Of a stretch of DNA of 33,607 nt, positions 1-9,146 are shown in pieces. The notes under the pieces were generated by a model. That model worked only from the letters and a program-made list of their open reading frames with translations. It did not search any database and was not told where the DNA came from. Each line of letters opens with the position of its first letter. Within the stretch, counting starts at the first letter, position 1. This DNA comes from JAZFYD01 sp036443405. Lineage in GTDB: Bacteria > Planctomycetota > PLA2. The DNA lies in contig JAZFYD010000172.1 of NCBI GenBank assembly GCA_036443405.1, positions 1-33,607 of the forward strand, read 5' to 3'. Made by a program: the position numbers and the translations under genes.

Positions 1-678
1 CAGATCGCAATCCTCGAAACTTGCCTCCTCGAACGAAGATTCGCGAGCACTCCATTTCGTCATCGCGCAGTTCTTGAATGAGGTTTTCGTAGCGGACCCA
101 CCGAAGAAACGGGATTCGTGGAGGTTAATATCGTCGAACGTCGCACGGTCGAGCCGAGCGCCCGTGAGATCGACCCCGCGCAAGACACACTGTCGTGGTG
201 AGAACTCTTCGGTCCGCACCTTCAACACGATCTCTTCAGGCCGGACGGAATTCGGGTCATCGGCGAGGCGTTGGAGGATCGCTTCGTCAATCATTTCCTC
301 CGGAGCTCCTTCGAACACCGGCTGGGCCTGCCAAACCGAGTCCGACAAGTCGCCCCCAAACATCCGTGCATCCGAAAAGTCGCTGTTCGTGATGGTGGCT
401 TGTTCGAAACTCGCGTGAGAGAGATTTGCACGCATCCCGCGGACATTGCGCAATGTCGCGTTGTTCAGTTGCGCACCCTCTAGGTTCGCTCCTTCAAAGT
501 TTGTCCCGGAAATGCTCGCGCCGCGCAAGTCCGCGCCTCGCAGGTTCGCTCCTGCCAGATCTAACTCGGCGAGTCGTGTCCCTGCGACGGATTCGCCGGC
601 GCGTACGAGGGCGATGAGTTCACCCGCGTCCAGGCAACGTCCGAAATGGCGGTGTTCGTCGCGGCTTTCTGTGGCCAT
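1..678 (-). CDS. Pentapeptide-repeat protein (C-terminus cut by window edge)
   Basis: An open frame begins at ATG 678 and runs off the left edge, giving 226 codons without a stop. After a short lead-in, residues about 38-85 show the A(D/N)LxG pentapeptide pattern, such as LAGANLRGADLRG and GTNFEGANLEG. A less regular middle part follows, and more pentapeptides resume near the edge (LTGARLDRATF, SSFEEASFEDCDL). Such repeats fold as a right-handed quadrilateral beta helix, usually a binding surface; no enzymatic motif is visible. The start has a GGAG five bases upstream and lies only two bases after the stop of the DUF2169-pentapeptide gene, so the two are probably co-translated. Its place behind vgrG suggests T6SS cargo, adaptor or accessory, but that is inference. 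Confidence 0.85.
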   Translation of the reverse strand, partial: MATESRDEHRHFGRCLDAGELIALVRAGESVAGTRLAELDLAGANLRGADLRGASISGTNFEGANLEGAQLNNATLRNVRGMRANLSHASFEQATITNSDFSDARMFGGDLSDSVWQAQPVFEGAPEEMIDEAILQRLADDPNSVRPEEIVLKVRTEEFSPRQCVLRGVDLTGARLDRATFDDINLHESRFFGGSATKTSFKNCAMTKWSARESSFEEASFEDCDL

Positions 679-680
679 GC

Positions 681-2900
681 TCACTCCGCGAGTTTGGTTC
701 CCCGGAGGTTGGCTCCGTCGAGCTTTGCGCCGTCCATCACCGCGTTCAGGAACTCACAGGAGTAGGCGTTTGCGCGTGTCAGCACGGCGTCGGTCAAGTC
801 GGCGCGCTCGAAGCTCGCTTCGTAGAGATTGCTCGCGGTGAAGTTGGTGCGTTCCAGACGCGTGCGATGGAAGCGGGTTCCTGCCAGGTCCACCGCTTCA
901 AGTGTCGCCGCCGTAAGGTCGGATCCGTTGAAGACCGCTCCTGTGAAGGTGCCGTAAGAAAGGTCAGCGCCGACGAACGTCACCCCGGACCACACGGAGT
1001 CGGGTCCGTTCGACTCGCGCAGATTCGCGTCAGTCAGGTCGGTGGCGCCGATGGCACGCAGGTTCGTGATGTCGGCACCTTGCAGGGAAATCCCGGCTGC
1101 GCTTGCCCCGCTGATCGCGGCGGACGCTAGGCGGGCGCCGTCGAGGTTCGCACGCGTCAGGGTAGCGGCAGTGAAGTCTCCGTTGGTGAGATCGGCGCTC
1201 CTGAGATCCGCGCCCGAAAGATCCGCGCCTGAAAAAACAGCGTCTGGCGCGACAAGCGAGTCCATCTGTGCATTCACGAACACCGCGTCTCGCAAACAGG
1301 CGTCGGGTGCTCGTGCTGCGCAGAGATTCGCCGCGCCGAAGACCGCGCCGGTTGCGTCGGCGCTCTCGAGGTTCGCGTTCGCGAGATTCGCGCCCTCGAA
1401 GTTCGCCCCGACCAGGTTCGCTCGCGCCAATGTGACTCCGGAGAGATCTGTTTCCTTGAAAGATGCGCCGCGCAGGATCGCTCCCGATAGGTCGGTGCCC
1501 GGCCACGCCAAGCCGGAAAGATCGAGATCCGCAAGATCTTCGTCGACGAAGTCCCGCCCCTCCGCGAGGGCGTGTTCAACGCGCTCACGCGTCCAACCGT
1601 TGTCGGAGCCTTCCTCTTCCTCGTCGGCATCGGGTTCCGGTTCCAGATCCAGACCGAGGTGCTCTTTCATCCAGACCCGCGCGGCTTCGATTTTCTCCGG
1701 TGTCATATCGGGAGGATTTTGCGGGTCGATGTTCAATTCTGCATGCTGCGCTTGAACGTGCTTCATCAGTTCCGCGTAGCCCGGCACCGCTTCGAGCGGG
1801 TCCTCTTCGTCTTCCGTTTCCGGAGCCTCGGTCTCGGCTTCCTCGGGCGGGGGACGCTCATCCGCGAGTTCCGATTCGACCGGGGCGTCTTGAAACATCG
1901 TAGCGCCGTCCTCGATTCGTCGAGCGATGATTCGGAGTGTTCGAAGTTCTTGGAAGTCCTCGTCGCTCACTTCTATGTGGCCGCGCCAAAGCAGCACGAG
2001 GCGTTGGGCATCGCCGTCGATCCACACTGTGTCCAAGTGCATGGATAGGTCACGGATTCTCGGCTGACCATCCCCGATGTCGTCTTCGACTTGGCACTCG
2101 ACCTTGATTCCCGGCAAACGACCAAGCTTCCGAGGTCTCCCTTCGATCACGTTCTCCAACTCGAGTTCTTCGTCGCCTTGCAGATATCCGTCCGCCCGCA
2201 TAGGAGATTGCGCGGCGTTGAAGTGCGTCCAATCGAGATCTTCCGCGTACCACGGCCAACGTTTCTTGGTCCAGGAACCCTTGTACCGTCCGAGTCTTTT
2301 CCAACGCACAGGCCAATCCCGCCGCATGGGCCCGAAGCCGGCCGGAGTCGGGCGGTCCGCGGGCGTCCGGACAAGATCTGCAGGATCCTCGATTCTGGGC
2401 AGTTCTCGAGGATTCTCATCACGCGCATCGAGGCCAGTGCCGATGGGGTTGTCCGGGGACTTCTTTCCTCCGAACGACGACTCCCAACGAAGGTCGAGCT
2501 TGTCGAATTTCTGCGCTTCGCTTGCGCGTTTTCGAATCGGGCCGCCTTCCCATACGCGCGCACCGGAAACTTGAAGCCGCCGGCTGAGTCTTCCGACACG
2601 AAATCCGACGGTGCAAGCTGTCGTGGGTTCCGGAGGATGGCAGGTTCCGACAAGGAGGACGTCCGTGCTCGGCTTGAACGGCGCGAAGTCGGATTCGTAC
2701 CGTGGCGCACCTTCATAGTCCTCATCGTCGGGATAGGGTTCGTCGCCGGTGGGAAACAGTTGTTCCTCGGCCGTGGTCGCGGACTCCCCATCGCCAAGGT
2801 CGAATGTCCCTTTCACCACGACAGTCAGCGAGTGTGCCGGGAACCGCATGCGCCCCGGAATCAACGCCAAAGTGAAAGGTGACAAGTTTTCGATCTTCAT
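681..2900 (-). CDS. DUF2169 T6SS adaptor-like protein fused to a pentapeptide-repeat domain
   Basis: This 739-residue protein has two parts. Residues 1-330 look like DUF2169: an opening with SPFTLALIPG and VVVKGTFDL, then the conserved block around residues 140-245 that includes WESSFGGKKSPDNPIG, PADRPTPAGFGP and MRRDWPVR. DUF2169 proteins are known T6SS adaptors or chaperones that help load effectors onto VgrG. Residues about 340-445 are an acidic, Glu/Pro-rich linker. Residues about 450-739 are pentapeptide repeats (for example LVGANFEGANLANANL). The gene starts 13 bases after the vgrG stop with only a weak ribosome site, so coupling to vgrG translation is likely. The beta-helical tail may be the cargo-binding or spike-docking surface, but that part is inference. 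Confidence 0.88.
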   Translation of the reverse strand: MKIENLSPFTLALIPGRMRFPAHSLTVVVKGTFDLGDGESATTAEEQLFPTGDEPYPDDEDYEGAPRYESDFAPFKPSTDVLLVGTCHPPEPTTACTVGFRVGRLSRRLQVSGARVWEGGPIRKRASEAQKFDKLDLRWESSFGGKKSPDNPIGTGLDARDENPRELPRIEDPADLVRTPADRPTPAGFGPMRRDWPVRWKRLGRYKGSWTKKRWPWYAEDLDWTHFNAAQSPMRADGYLQGDEELELENVIEGRPRKLGRLPGIKVECQVEDDIGDGQPRIRDLSMHLDTVWIDGDAQRLVLLWRGHIEVSDEDFQELRTLRIIARRIEDGATMFQDAPVESELADERPPPEEAETEAPETEDEEDPLEAVPGYAELMKHVQAQHAELNIDPQNPPDMTPEKIEAARVWMKEHLGLDLEPEPDADEEEEGSDNGWTRERVEHALAEGRDFVDEDLADLDLSGLAWPGTDLSGAILRGASFKETDLSGVTLARANLVGANFEGANLANANLESADATGAVFGAANLCAARAPDACLRDAVFVNAQMDSLVAPDAVFSGADLSGADLRSADLTNGDFTAATLTRANLDGARLASAAISGASAAGISLQGADITNLRAIGATDLTDANLRESNGPDSVWSGVTFVGADLSYGTFTGAVFNGSDLTAATLEAVDLAGTRFHRTRLERTNFTASNLYEASFERADLTDAVLTRANAYSCEFLNAVMDGAKLDGANLRGTKLAE

Positions 2901-2913
2901 GTCGCGGTCCGGG

Positions 2914-5433
2914 TTACCCCAACATTACCTGTCCACTTGGTGTGACCGTGAGCGTCTTGCCGTTGATCGTCACCGGTGTTCCCTTGATGTTGTAAGGCCC
3001 CTTCGACTCGGAGTTATGGGTTGCATCAGCAGCGATACGGATATTCGGGCCCTGCAGCGTCACGCCGATCGCGTCGAGTTGCATCCGATCTTGCGTGAGA
3101 ATCCTGACCTCCACTCCTTCCTCGCCGAGCTTCATTTCGGTCTTCGGTAGGGCGTGGCTCCAAACACGCGCTTTTGCGCCCGTCTTCGCCAATGCGTGCG
3201 CCGCCAGAGCCATCCCCAGCGTGTAGGCCGCGCCGACCACAGCTGCCGCGCCGGTGATGACGCTCGCTGCGATCAAAGCGCCACTGCTCTTCTCATTTTG
3301 TTTGTCGCGTTCCGTTACCTCTTCAGGAGAAAGTTCGCCGGAGTCATCTCCGGGGCTTCGGTCGTCATCCTCTGCTCCTTTGGTGGCCGCCGCTTCGCCG
3401 GCGAGGACGGCCGCGGTTCCGGCAAGCCCGGCGGACACCAATCCGACGAGTGCGGTGCTGATGAGGAGTCCCCGATTCATCGGGCTCCCAATCGGCGGCG
3501 AGCCCAAGCCATAGGACATCCGAATTCCGTATTGGGACGCTTCAATGATCGAGTTCGTCAGTGGGCCGGCGGCGAGTCGAGTGGCGCCGAGCGAGGACAG
3601 GTCCATGTCCTTCTCCGAAACGCGTGAATAGAAGTTCGAGGTCTCCGCGATATCGGTGCCACCCGAGAGTTTGTAGGAAAAGCCGTGCGAGAACGCGATG
3701 CTACCGGCGAGGGATCCGTCGAGCGCAATGCCCGCCTTGCCACTCACAGTTCCGGCGATTTGAAGCCCGACAGAGAGCCCGACGAAGATGTCGGTTTTGA
3801 GCCCGAAAAACTGCGAATGCGATGAACCTGCGGTGAATTTCTGGTCAGTGCCGAGACGGACATCACAAGTGGCACCAACCGTGTGCGTCTTGCGGTCACT
3901 CGCGGTGCGGTAGCGAATACTCCGACCGATTTCGACCAACGATTCGTGTTGAGGGCTGAAGATGCGGATGTACTCTTCGCCAGGAGTCGCGTTGAACACG
4001 ATTTCGTTGCCGTAGTCGTCCCGCAACACGCTTTTGTGTTTGGCCTCGGGCAACTTCAGCGGCGGCATCTTCTCGGCGTTGTAGACCCGCCCCGTAATGA
4101 CGGGTTTGTCAGGGTCGCCTTCGAGGAACTCGACGATGACCTCGTGACCGATGTGGGGTATGTGCATGCTGCCCCACACCGCTCCCGCCCATGCTTGACT
4201 GACCCGTACCCAGCAAGAGGTCGTGTCGTCTGTCGCGTCTGCGCGGTCCCAGTGGAACTTCACTTTCACGCGGCCGTACTTGTCGACGTGGATTTTCTCG
4301 TCCTCCGGGCCGACGACCACTGCGGTTTGCGGGCCCTCCACGCGCGGGATTGGGGTTGTGCGGCGCGGGCGGTACGGGACCGCGTGCGGCATCGCGGAGA
4401 ACTCGTTTGTATAGGCGAACTCGCTGTCGCCGCCGCGCGCGGCCTGGTAACCGCCGGTTTCGGTGGCTTTGTGCGTCACCGACAGGACGAGCAACGCTTG
4501 GTTAAGGTCACGGCGGGGGTGTTCGATCAGATCGAACTTGTGGCCGGGCGTGAGGCCGCGGCAGTCGCTCGTGCCGTCGTAGATCGTTTCCGGCGCACGT
4601 GTCTCTTGGAATCGCACCTCGGCGATCGCTTTTCCGGTGTCGCGATCACCGTACTCGCCGGGGTAGTCGTAGAGTTCCGCGCGGCCGCCGTCTTCGCCGG
4701 TCGGCTGGGTTGCGCGGATTTCCTCCGAAGGGGTTTCGAAGTTGTAGTCTTCCAGCGTGACGCGGTCCGGGCGAATCTCGAGGCCGAACGAAAGGGTCTG
4801 CACCGTCTCGTCTTCGAGCACGTTTTCCTGGCCGGTGTGATAGCGCGCTTCTTCGCGGCCCGGGCACGCGGGATGGGCTGCGGGGCGATCGCCGATCATG
4901 TGGACGTGTTTGCCGTCCTTGATCTGGAAGAAGTAGTACATGCCTTCCTCTTCCAGGAGCCGTGAGATGAACTGAAAGTCCGTCTCGCGATATTGCACGC
5001 AGTAGACGCGCTCGGCGTACTCGCCTTCGAGTTGGAATTCGTGCTGGATACCGCCTTCGTCGAGCACCGCCTTGACGATGTCCGGCACGTTGGTGTTCTG
5101 AAAGATCTTGCAGTCGGTGGTCTGGTCGAGCTTCCAGAGGTGCGGAACGATCTCCGCACGGTACTTCGTCAGTTCGAGAGTCGTTTCGAGTTGGCGGAAG
5201 CGGCACACCATCCCGTGGAAGACCCGGTCGCCCTCTTTCGAGTGGATCGAAATCGTGACGTCCTTGCCGATGATGTCGGCGAACACGATGTCGGGTTTCT
5301 CCGACAAGAGCCGGACGTCGTACCGGAACAGGCTCGAGATCTCCTCGACCGCGTCGAATTCCGCGAGGAGCAGCACGTCCTCGCCGAGCGGCGTGTCGAT
5401 CCGCAGGCATCGGTCGGCTTGTTTGAAGGCCAT
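2914..5433 (-). CDS. vgrG: T6SS spike protein VgrG (TssI) with hydrophobic C-terminal extension
   Basis: The 839-residue protein forms the trimeric needle tip of the T6SS. Residues 1-370 are the gp27-like part (for example FRYDVRLLSE and DFQFISRLLEEEGMYYFFQ). Residues about 375-455 are the gp5-type OB fold, with YGRVKVKFHWDR, CWVRVSQAWAG, IGHEVIVEFLEGDPDKPVITG and VYN. The beta-needle region follows. Beyond residue 540 there is an unusual extension with two long hydrophobic stretches (about 655-680 and 719-748) separated by an acidic loop, ending in a beta-rich tail (about 765-839). I chose ATG 5433 because GGGAG lies six bases upstream and it starts 10 bases after the clpV stop. A longer in-frame start at 5478 would overlap clpV. 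The extension could be an effector domain or a cargo-docking module. Confidence 0.95.
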   Translation of the reverse strand: MAFKQADRCLRIDTPLGEDVLLLAEFDAVEEISSLFRYDVRLLSEKPDIVFADIIGKDVTISIHSKEGDRVFHGMVCRFRQLETTLELTKYRAEIVPHLWKLDQTTDCKIFQNTNVPDIVKAVLDEGGIQHEFQLEGEYAERVYCVQYRETDFQFISRLLEEEGMYYFFQIKDGKHVHMIGDRPAAHPACPGREEARYHTGQENVLEDETVQTLSFGLEIRPDRVTLEDYNFETPSEEIRATQPTGEDGGRAELYDYPGEYGDRDTGKAIAEVRFQETRAPETIYDGTSDCRGLTPGHKFDLIEHPRRDLNQALLVLSVTHKATETGGYQAARGGDSEFAYTNEFSAMPHAVPYRPRRTTPIPRVEGPQTAVVVGPEDEKIHVDKYGRVKVKFHWDRADATDDTTSCWVRVSQAWAGAVWGSMHIPHIGHEVIVEFLEGDPDKPVITGRVYNAEKMPPLKLPEAKHKSVLRDDYGNEIVFNATPGEEYIRIFSPQHESLVEIGRSIRYRTASDRKTHTVGATCDVRLGTDQKFTAGSSHSQFFGLKTDIFVGLSVGLQIAGTVSGKAGIALDGSLAGSIAFSHGFSYKLSGGTDIAETSNFYSRVSEKDMDLSSLGATRLAAGPLTNSIIEASQYGIRMSYGLGSPPIGSPMNRGLLISTALVGLVSAGLAGTAAVLAGEAAATKGAEDDDRSPGDDSGELSPEEVTERDKQNEKSSGALIAASVITGAAAVVGAAYTLGMALAAHALAKTGAKARVWSHALPKTEMKLGEEGVEVRILTQDRMQLDAIGVTLQGPNIRIAADATHNSESKGPYNIKGTPVTINGKTLTVTPSGQVMLG

Positions 5434-5443
5434 CGCGATCTCC

Positions 5444-8149
5444 CTATTCAGCGTTGTAGGTGAATCCGTCTCCGTCAACGTCCACGGTGATCTTGTCGAA
5501 GCTCGTGCCGTCGACCAGGCCCGCCAGGATCTTGCGCGAGAGTTCCGGCATCAGCGTGCCGCCGAGGATGTGATCGACGTTGCGCGCGCCGGTGTCGGCT
5601 TCCGTGCAGCGGTCGAGAACCGCCTGGACGACGTTGTCGTGGACCACCAGTTCCGTGCCGTGGTGCCGGTCGAGGCGCTTTTTGATCTTGTTGAGTTTGA
5701 GCCCGATGATCATGCGCATCACTTCCGAACGTAGCGGGTAAAACGGCACGACCTTCATGCGGCCGACCAGCGCGGGCTTGAAGTGCGCCGTGATGTCCTC
5801 GTGAATCGCGTGCGCCAGCGCTTCGGCGTCGGGGATGAGGTCCTCGTCCTCGCACATCGACATGATCTTGTCCGTCGCGAGATTCGACGTGAGCAGCAGC
5901 ACGCAGTTCTTGAAGTCGATCATGCGGCCCTCGCCGTCCTCCAGCATGCCCTTGTCGAACACCTGGTAGAAAAGTTCCATCACGTCCGGGTGCGCCTTCT
6001 CGCACTCGTCGAACAGGACGACGCTGTACGGCTTGCGGCGAACCGCTTCCGTCAGGACGCCGCCCTCGCCGTAGCCGACATAACCCGGAGGCGAACCCTT
6101 CAAGCTGCTGACCGTGTGCGCCTCCTGGTACTCGCTCATGTTGATCGTGATGAGGTTGCGCTCGCCGCCGTACAGCCGTTCCGCGAGGGCGAGGGCGGTC
6201 TCGGTCTTGCCGACGCCGCTGGGTCCGACCAGCAGGAACACGCCGATCGGCTGCTGCGGGTCGGCCACGCCGGCGCGCGCGGTCTGGATGCGCCGGGCGA
6301 TCGTTTCCAGCGCTTGGTCCTGCCCGACGACGCGTTCCCGCAGGAGCGTACCGAGTTGCAGGACGGTCTGCACCTGATCGGCCATCATTCGCCCGGCGGG
6401 AATGCCGGTCCAGTTGGCGATGACCTCCGCCGCCGCCTGCGCATCCACGCACGGCTGCAGCAACGGGTTCTCGCCCTGGATTTCGGCGAGTTCGGATTCG
6501 TCCTTCTTGAGCGACGCGATCGCTTCCTCGCGCTCGGCATCGGTGAGCTCGGTCGCGGCTTCCGCGCCTTCCGCAGCCTCCGCGCCTTCCGCGGTGACCG
6601 CGCCGTTCGACTTTCCGGGGTCGAGGCGGTCGCGCGTCTGCAGCATGCGCGTGACGAGCTCCTTCTCCTTCTCCCAGCGTGCGGTGAGCGATTCGAGCTC
6701 GCCGCGCCACTTGGTCAGTTCGTTGTCGATCTGTTCGAGGCGCTCGCCGTGGTCGCCGCCGGCCGCTGCTTCGCGTTTCAAGATGCGCTGCTCGGTTTCG
6801 AGGTTTTCGAGGGTGCGCTCGCTGTCCTCGACGGCGGGGGGCTTGGCGCCCTGGCCCATCGCGACGCGCGCGGCGGCGGTGTCCAGGATGCTCACGGCCT
6901 TGTCCGGAAGCTGGCGATCCGAGAGATAGCGGTCGCTCAACTCGCACGCGGCGCGGATCGCACCGGGCAGCACCTTCACGTGGTGGTGTTTCTCCATTAC
7001 GTCGGCAAGGCCGCGCAGCATGATTTCGGCAACCTCGACCGTCGGCTCCTCGATCTTCACGACCTGGAAGCGGCGCGCCAGCGCGGCGTCCTTCTCGAAG
7101 TACTTCTTGTACTCCGCCCAAGTGGTCGCCGCGATCGTGCGCAGTTCGCCGCGCGCGAGGGCCGGCTTGATCAGGTTGGCGGCGTCCGAACCGCCTTCAG
7201 ACCCGCCCGCTCCGATGAGCGTGTGCGCCTCGTCGATGAACAGGATGATCGGGACCGGAGACTCCTTGGTCTCCTGGATGACGTTCTTCAGCCGGTTTTC
7301 GAATTCGCCGCGCACGCCCGCGCCGGCCTGCAGCAGGCCGAGGTCGAGGGTGCGCACGATGACGTTTTTCAGCGGCTCGGGCACGTCGCCGGACGCGATG
7401 CGGCGAGCGAAGCCCTCGACGACGGCCGTCTTGCCGACGCCCGGTTCGCCGGTCAGGATCGGGTTGTTCTGCCGGCGACGCATCAGGATGTCGATCATCA
7501 GCCGCACTTCCGAGTCGCGTCCCAGCACGGGGTCGATCTCGCCGGCCTTCGCTTTGCCGGTGAGGTCGATCGTGTAGAGATCCAGCGCGCCTCCGCCGCC
7601 GGGCCTGCCGGGTTGGCCGCTCGGGGCCGCGCCGGATGCGCTGCCGCCCGCGGGGGCGACCGCGGTCGCCTCTTTCGAACCCTTTGTGATCGCGTGGAAC
7701 TTCTTGTCGAGTTCGTCGGTGTCGATGCGTTTGAACTCGCGGCTCATCTCGCCCGCGAGGGACGAGAACTCGTGATCGGTGAGCAGGGAGTACAGCAGGT
7801 TGCCGGAACGGATCGTCGTTCCGTTCTGGTCGATGCTCGAGTGCAGCCACGCCGATTGGAAAAGATCGGGAATTCTCGGCGAGATGCCGGGGGTGTCGCG
7901 CGTGTTGCCGCGCTTGAGCTGCTCCATCGCCGCGGTGATGTCGTTGACGACCCGGCCGGCGTTCACGTCGAAGTGGTGAAGGATCTTGGGCAGGTCGCCC
8001 TCGGTGTCTTCCACCAGCTTCAAGAAGAGATGTTCCAGCTCGATGTCGTAGTGCGTCATCTGCCGGCAGGACCAGGCCGCCTGTTCCAACGCAGCATGCA
8101 CGGACGGGTTGAGCTTGCCGACGAGGGCGTTGACGCTGACGCTGGTCAT
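5444..8149 (-). CDS. clpV: T6SS sheath-disassembly AAA+ ATPase ClpV (TssH)
   Basis: ClpV is a cytoplasmic hexameric unfoldase that recycles contracted TssB/TssC sheaths. The 901-residue protein has a Clp-N domain (residues 1-150) and a Gly/Ala/Pro linker (about 164-187). AAA1 has Walker A GEPGVGKT at about 234-241 and Walker B ILFIDEAH at about 302. A coiled middle domain follows, then AAA2 with Walker A GPSGVGKT near residue 643 and the Clp C-terminal D2-small domain. The N-terminal NPSVHAALEQAAWSCRQ and HYDIELEHLFLKLVED are typical of ClpV rather than ClpB. I chose ATG 8149 because GGAG lies seven bases upstream and the tssG stop is 10 bases before it; an extended start at 8206 would run into tssG. 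The sheath substrates TssB/TssC are not encoded in this window. Confidence 0.96.
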   Translation of the reverse strand: MTSVSVNALVGKLNPSVHAALEQAAWSCRQMTHYDIELEHLFLKLVEDTEGDLPKILHHFDVNAGRVVNDITAAMEQLKRGNTRDTPGISPRIPDLFQSAWLHSSIDQNGTTIRSGNLLYSLLTDHEFSSLAGEMSREFKRIDTDELDKKFHAITKGSKEATAVAPAGGSASGAAPSGQPGRPGGGGALDLYTIDLTGKAKAGEIDPVLGRDSEVRLMIDILMRRRQNNPILTGEPGVGKTAVVEGFARRIASGDVPEPLKNVIVRTLDLGLLQAGAGVRGEFENRLKNVIQETKESPVPIILFIDEAHTLIGAGGSEGGSDAANLIKPALARGELRTIAATTWAEYKKYFEKDAALARRFQVVKIEEPTVEVAEIMLRGLADVMEKHHHVKVLPGAIRAACELSDRYLSDRQLPDKAVSILDTAAARVAMGQGAKPPAVEDSERTLENLETEQRILKREAAAGGDHGERLEQIDNELTKWRGELESLTARWEKEKELVTRMLQTRDRLDPGKSNGAVTAEGAEAAEGAEAATELTDAEREEAIASLKKDESELAEIQGENPLLQPCVDAQAAAEVIANWTGIPAGRMMADQVQTVLQLGTLLRERVVGQDQALETIARRIQTARAGVADPQQPIGVFLLVGPSGVGKTETALALAERLYGGERNLITINMSEYQEAHTVSSLKGSPPGYVGYGEGGVLTEAVRRKPYSVVLFDECEKAHPDVMELFYQVFDKGMLEDGEGRMIDFKNCVLLLTSNLATDKIMSMCEDEDLIPDAEALAHAIHEDITAHFKPALVGRMKVVPFYPLRSEVMRMIIGLKLNKIKKRLDRHHGTELVVHDNVVQAVLDRCTEADTGARNVDHILGGTLMPELSRKILAGLVDGTSFDKITVDVDGDGFTYNAE

Positions 8150-8159
8150 GGAACTTCTC

Positions 8160-9146
8160 CTAGTCTTGGGCCTCTGCGAGTCGCGAGCCAGCCTCGATTC
8201 GACCAAGGTGGAACGGGCCCGCGACCGCGGTATCTTGCGGCTCGCCGGAGTGAATCCAGCAAGTCCAACCGAGGCGCTGCGGCGCGCCCTGGTCGTTGGT
8301 CAATCGCGCCTCGGGCAACTTGTCCGCCTCGAGGCTCATCGTCCATTCGAAATCGGTGTGCGTCCCGGCTGCAAAGCCGGTGAAATTCGCGAGGGCCTCC
8401 GCGCCGGGTGTGCCCGGCAGAAGGTCGCGTAGGCGCCGAAGCGATCCCGGCCCCAGTTCGAGCCGGAACCGCCACGCGGGGTCGTAGTAGCGATCCCCGA
8501 GAATGGCGTCGCCGCCGAGTCGCGCGCCGGCGAACCCATTGTCTTCCGCGTTCAGCGGTAAACAGGCGTCGCCGGGAATGTCGCGCCACGCCCCGACGAA
8601 CTCGCGCACGTTCACGTCGACGCCGAAGTGGTCGCCGATCATGCGGCCGATCGCCATCGAGGAGCGCGGCCGCCTCGCGAGCAGGCCAGCGAACAGGATC
8701 TGTGTCTCCGCCGGCACGCCGGCGCTCTCGCGGACATCGCCCAGGCGCGTGCCGGCCAACGCCAGCGCGGCGCGGCCCAAGGGCTGGTCCGTCGCGCCAA
8801 GGCCGTGCCACACGCAGCCGAGCCAGTACCGGTACTTGATGTGCGCGTTGAGCAGCAGTTGCGCCAACCGGTCCTGGAACATCCCGAGGAAAGTCGTGAG
8901 CGTCTTGTCGTCATCCGCCTCCCGATCGGCGATGAATTCACCGTAGTGGGACGGCATTACGCCGGTGGCTCCGACGAGACCGAACGTTGCGATGTTCAGC
9001 GTCGGGGTGCCGTCATCCGTGACCGTGTCCACGGCCTCCGCGACGGGGTACGCCAGCGAGGGGTCGACGCGAAATCGTGTCGCGCCGCGCTCGAGCCGGA
9101 AGCGGAGCGCGGTCGCGATGAACTCGCCCGACGCGCCTTCGCTCAA
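8160..9146 (-). CDS. tssG: T6SS baseplate protein TssG
   Basis: TssG is a wedge component of the T6SS baseplate that joins TssF, TssE and TssK. The 328-residue product carries the TssG hallmark RFRVDPSLAYP (about residues 24-34), followed by FGLVGATGVMPSHYGEF and an RLAQLLLNAHIKYRYW segment typical of the family. The frame stays open far upstream inside tssF, so the start must be chosen. TTG at 9146 overlaps the tssF stop in a TTGA junction and gives a normal family length, although the N-terminus is shorter than usual and lacks a clear FDFFQ motif. An AGGAG lies about 13 bases upstream, rather far, so translational coupling from tssF is probable. Identity is firm; the exact start is not. Confidence 0.9.
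   Translation of the reverse strand: MSEGASGEFIATALRFRLERGATRFRVDPSLAYPVAEAVDTVTDDGTPTLNIATFGLVGATGVMPSHYGEFIADREADDDKTLTTFLGMFQDRLAQLLLNAHIKYRYWLGCVWHGLGATDQPLGRAALALAGTRLGDVRESAGVPAETQILFAGLLARRPRSSMAIGRMIGDHFGVDVNVREFVGAWRDIPGDACLPLNAEDNGFAGARLGGDAILGDRYYDPAWRFRLELGPGSLRRLRDLLPGTPGAEALANFTGFAAGTHTDFEWTMSLEADKLPEARLTNDQGAPQRLGWTCWIHSGEPQDTAVAGPFHLGRIEAGSRLAEAQD

Noticed and set aside
5783..8383. An 866-codon open frame on the plus strand, opposite clpV
   Set aside because: ClpV is unmistakable on the minus strand; the plus frame has no recognisable domain and crosses into tssG.
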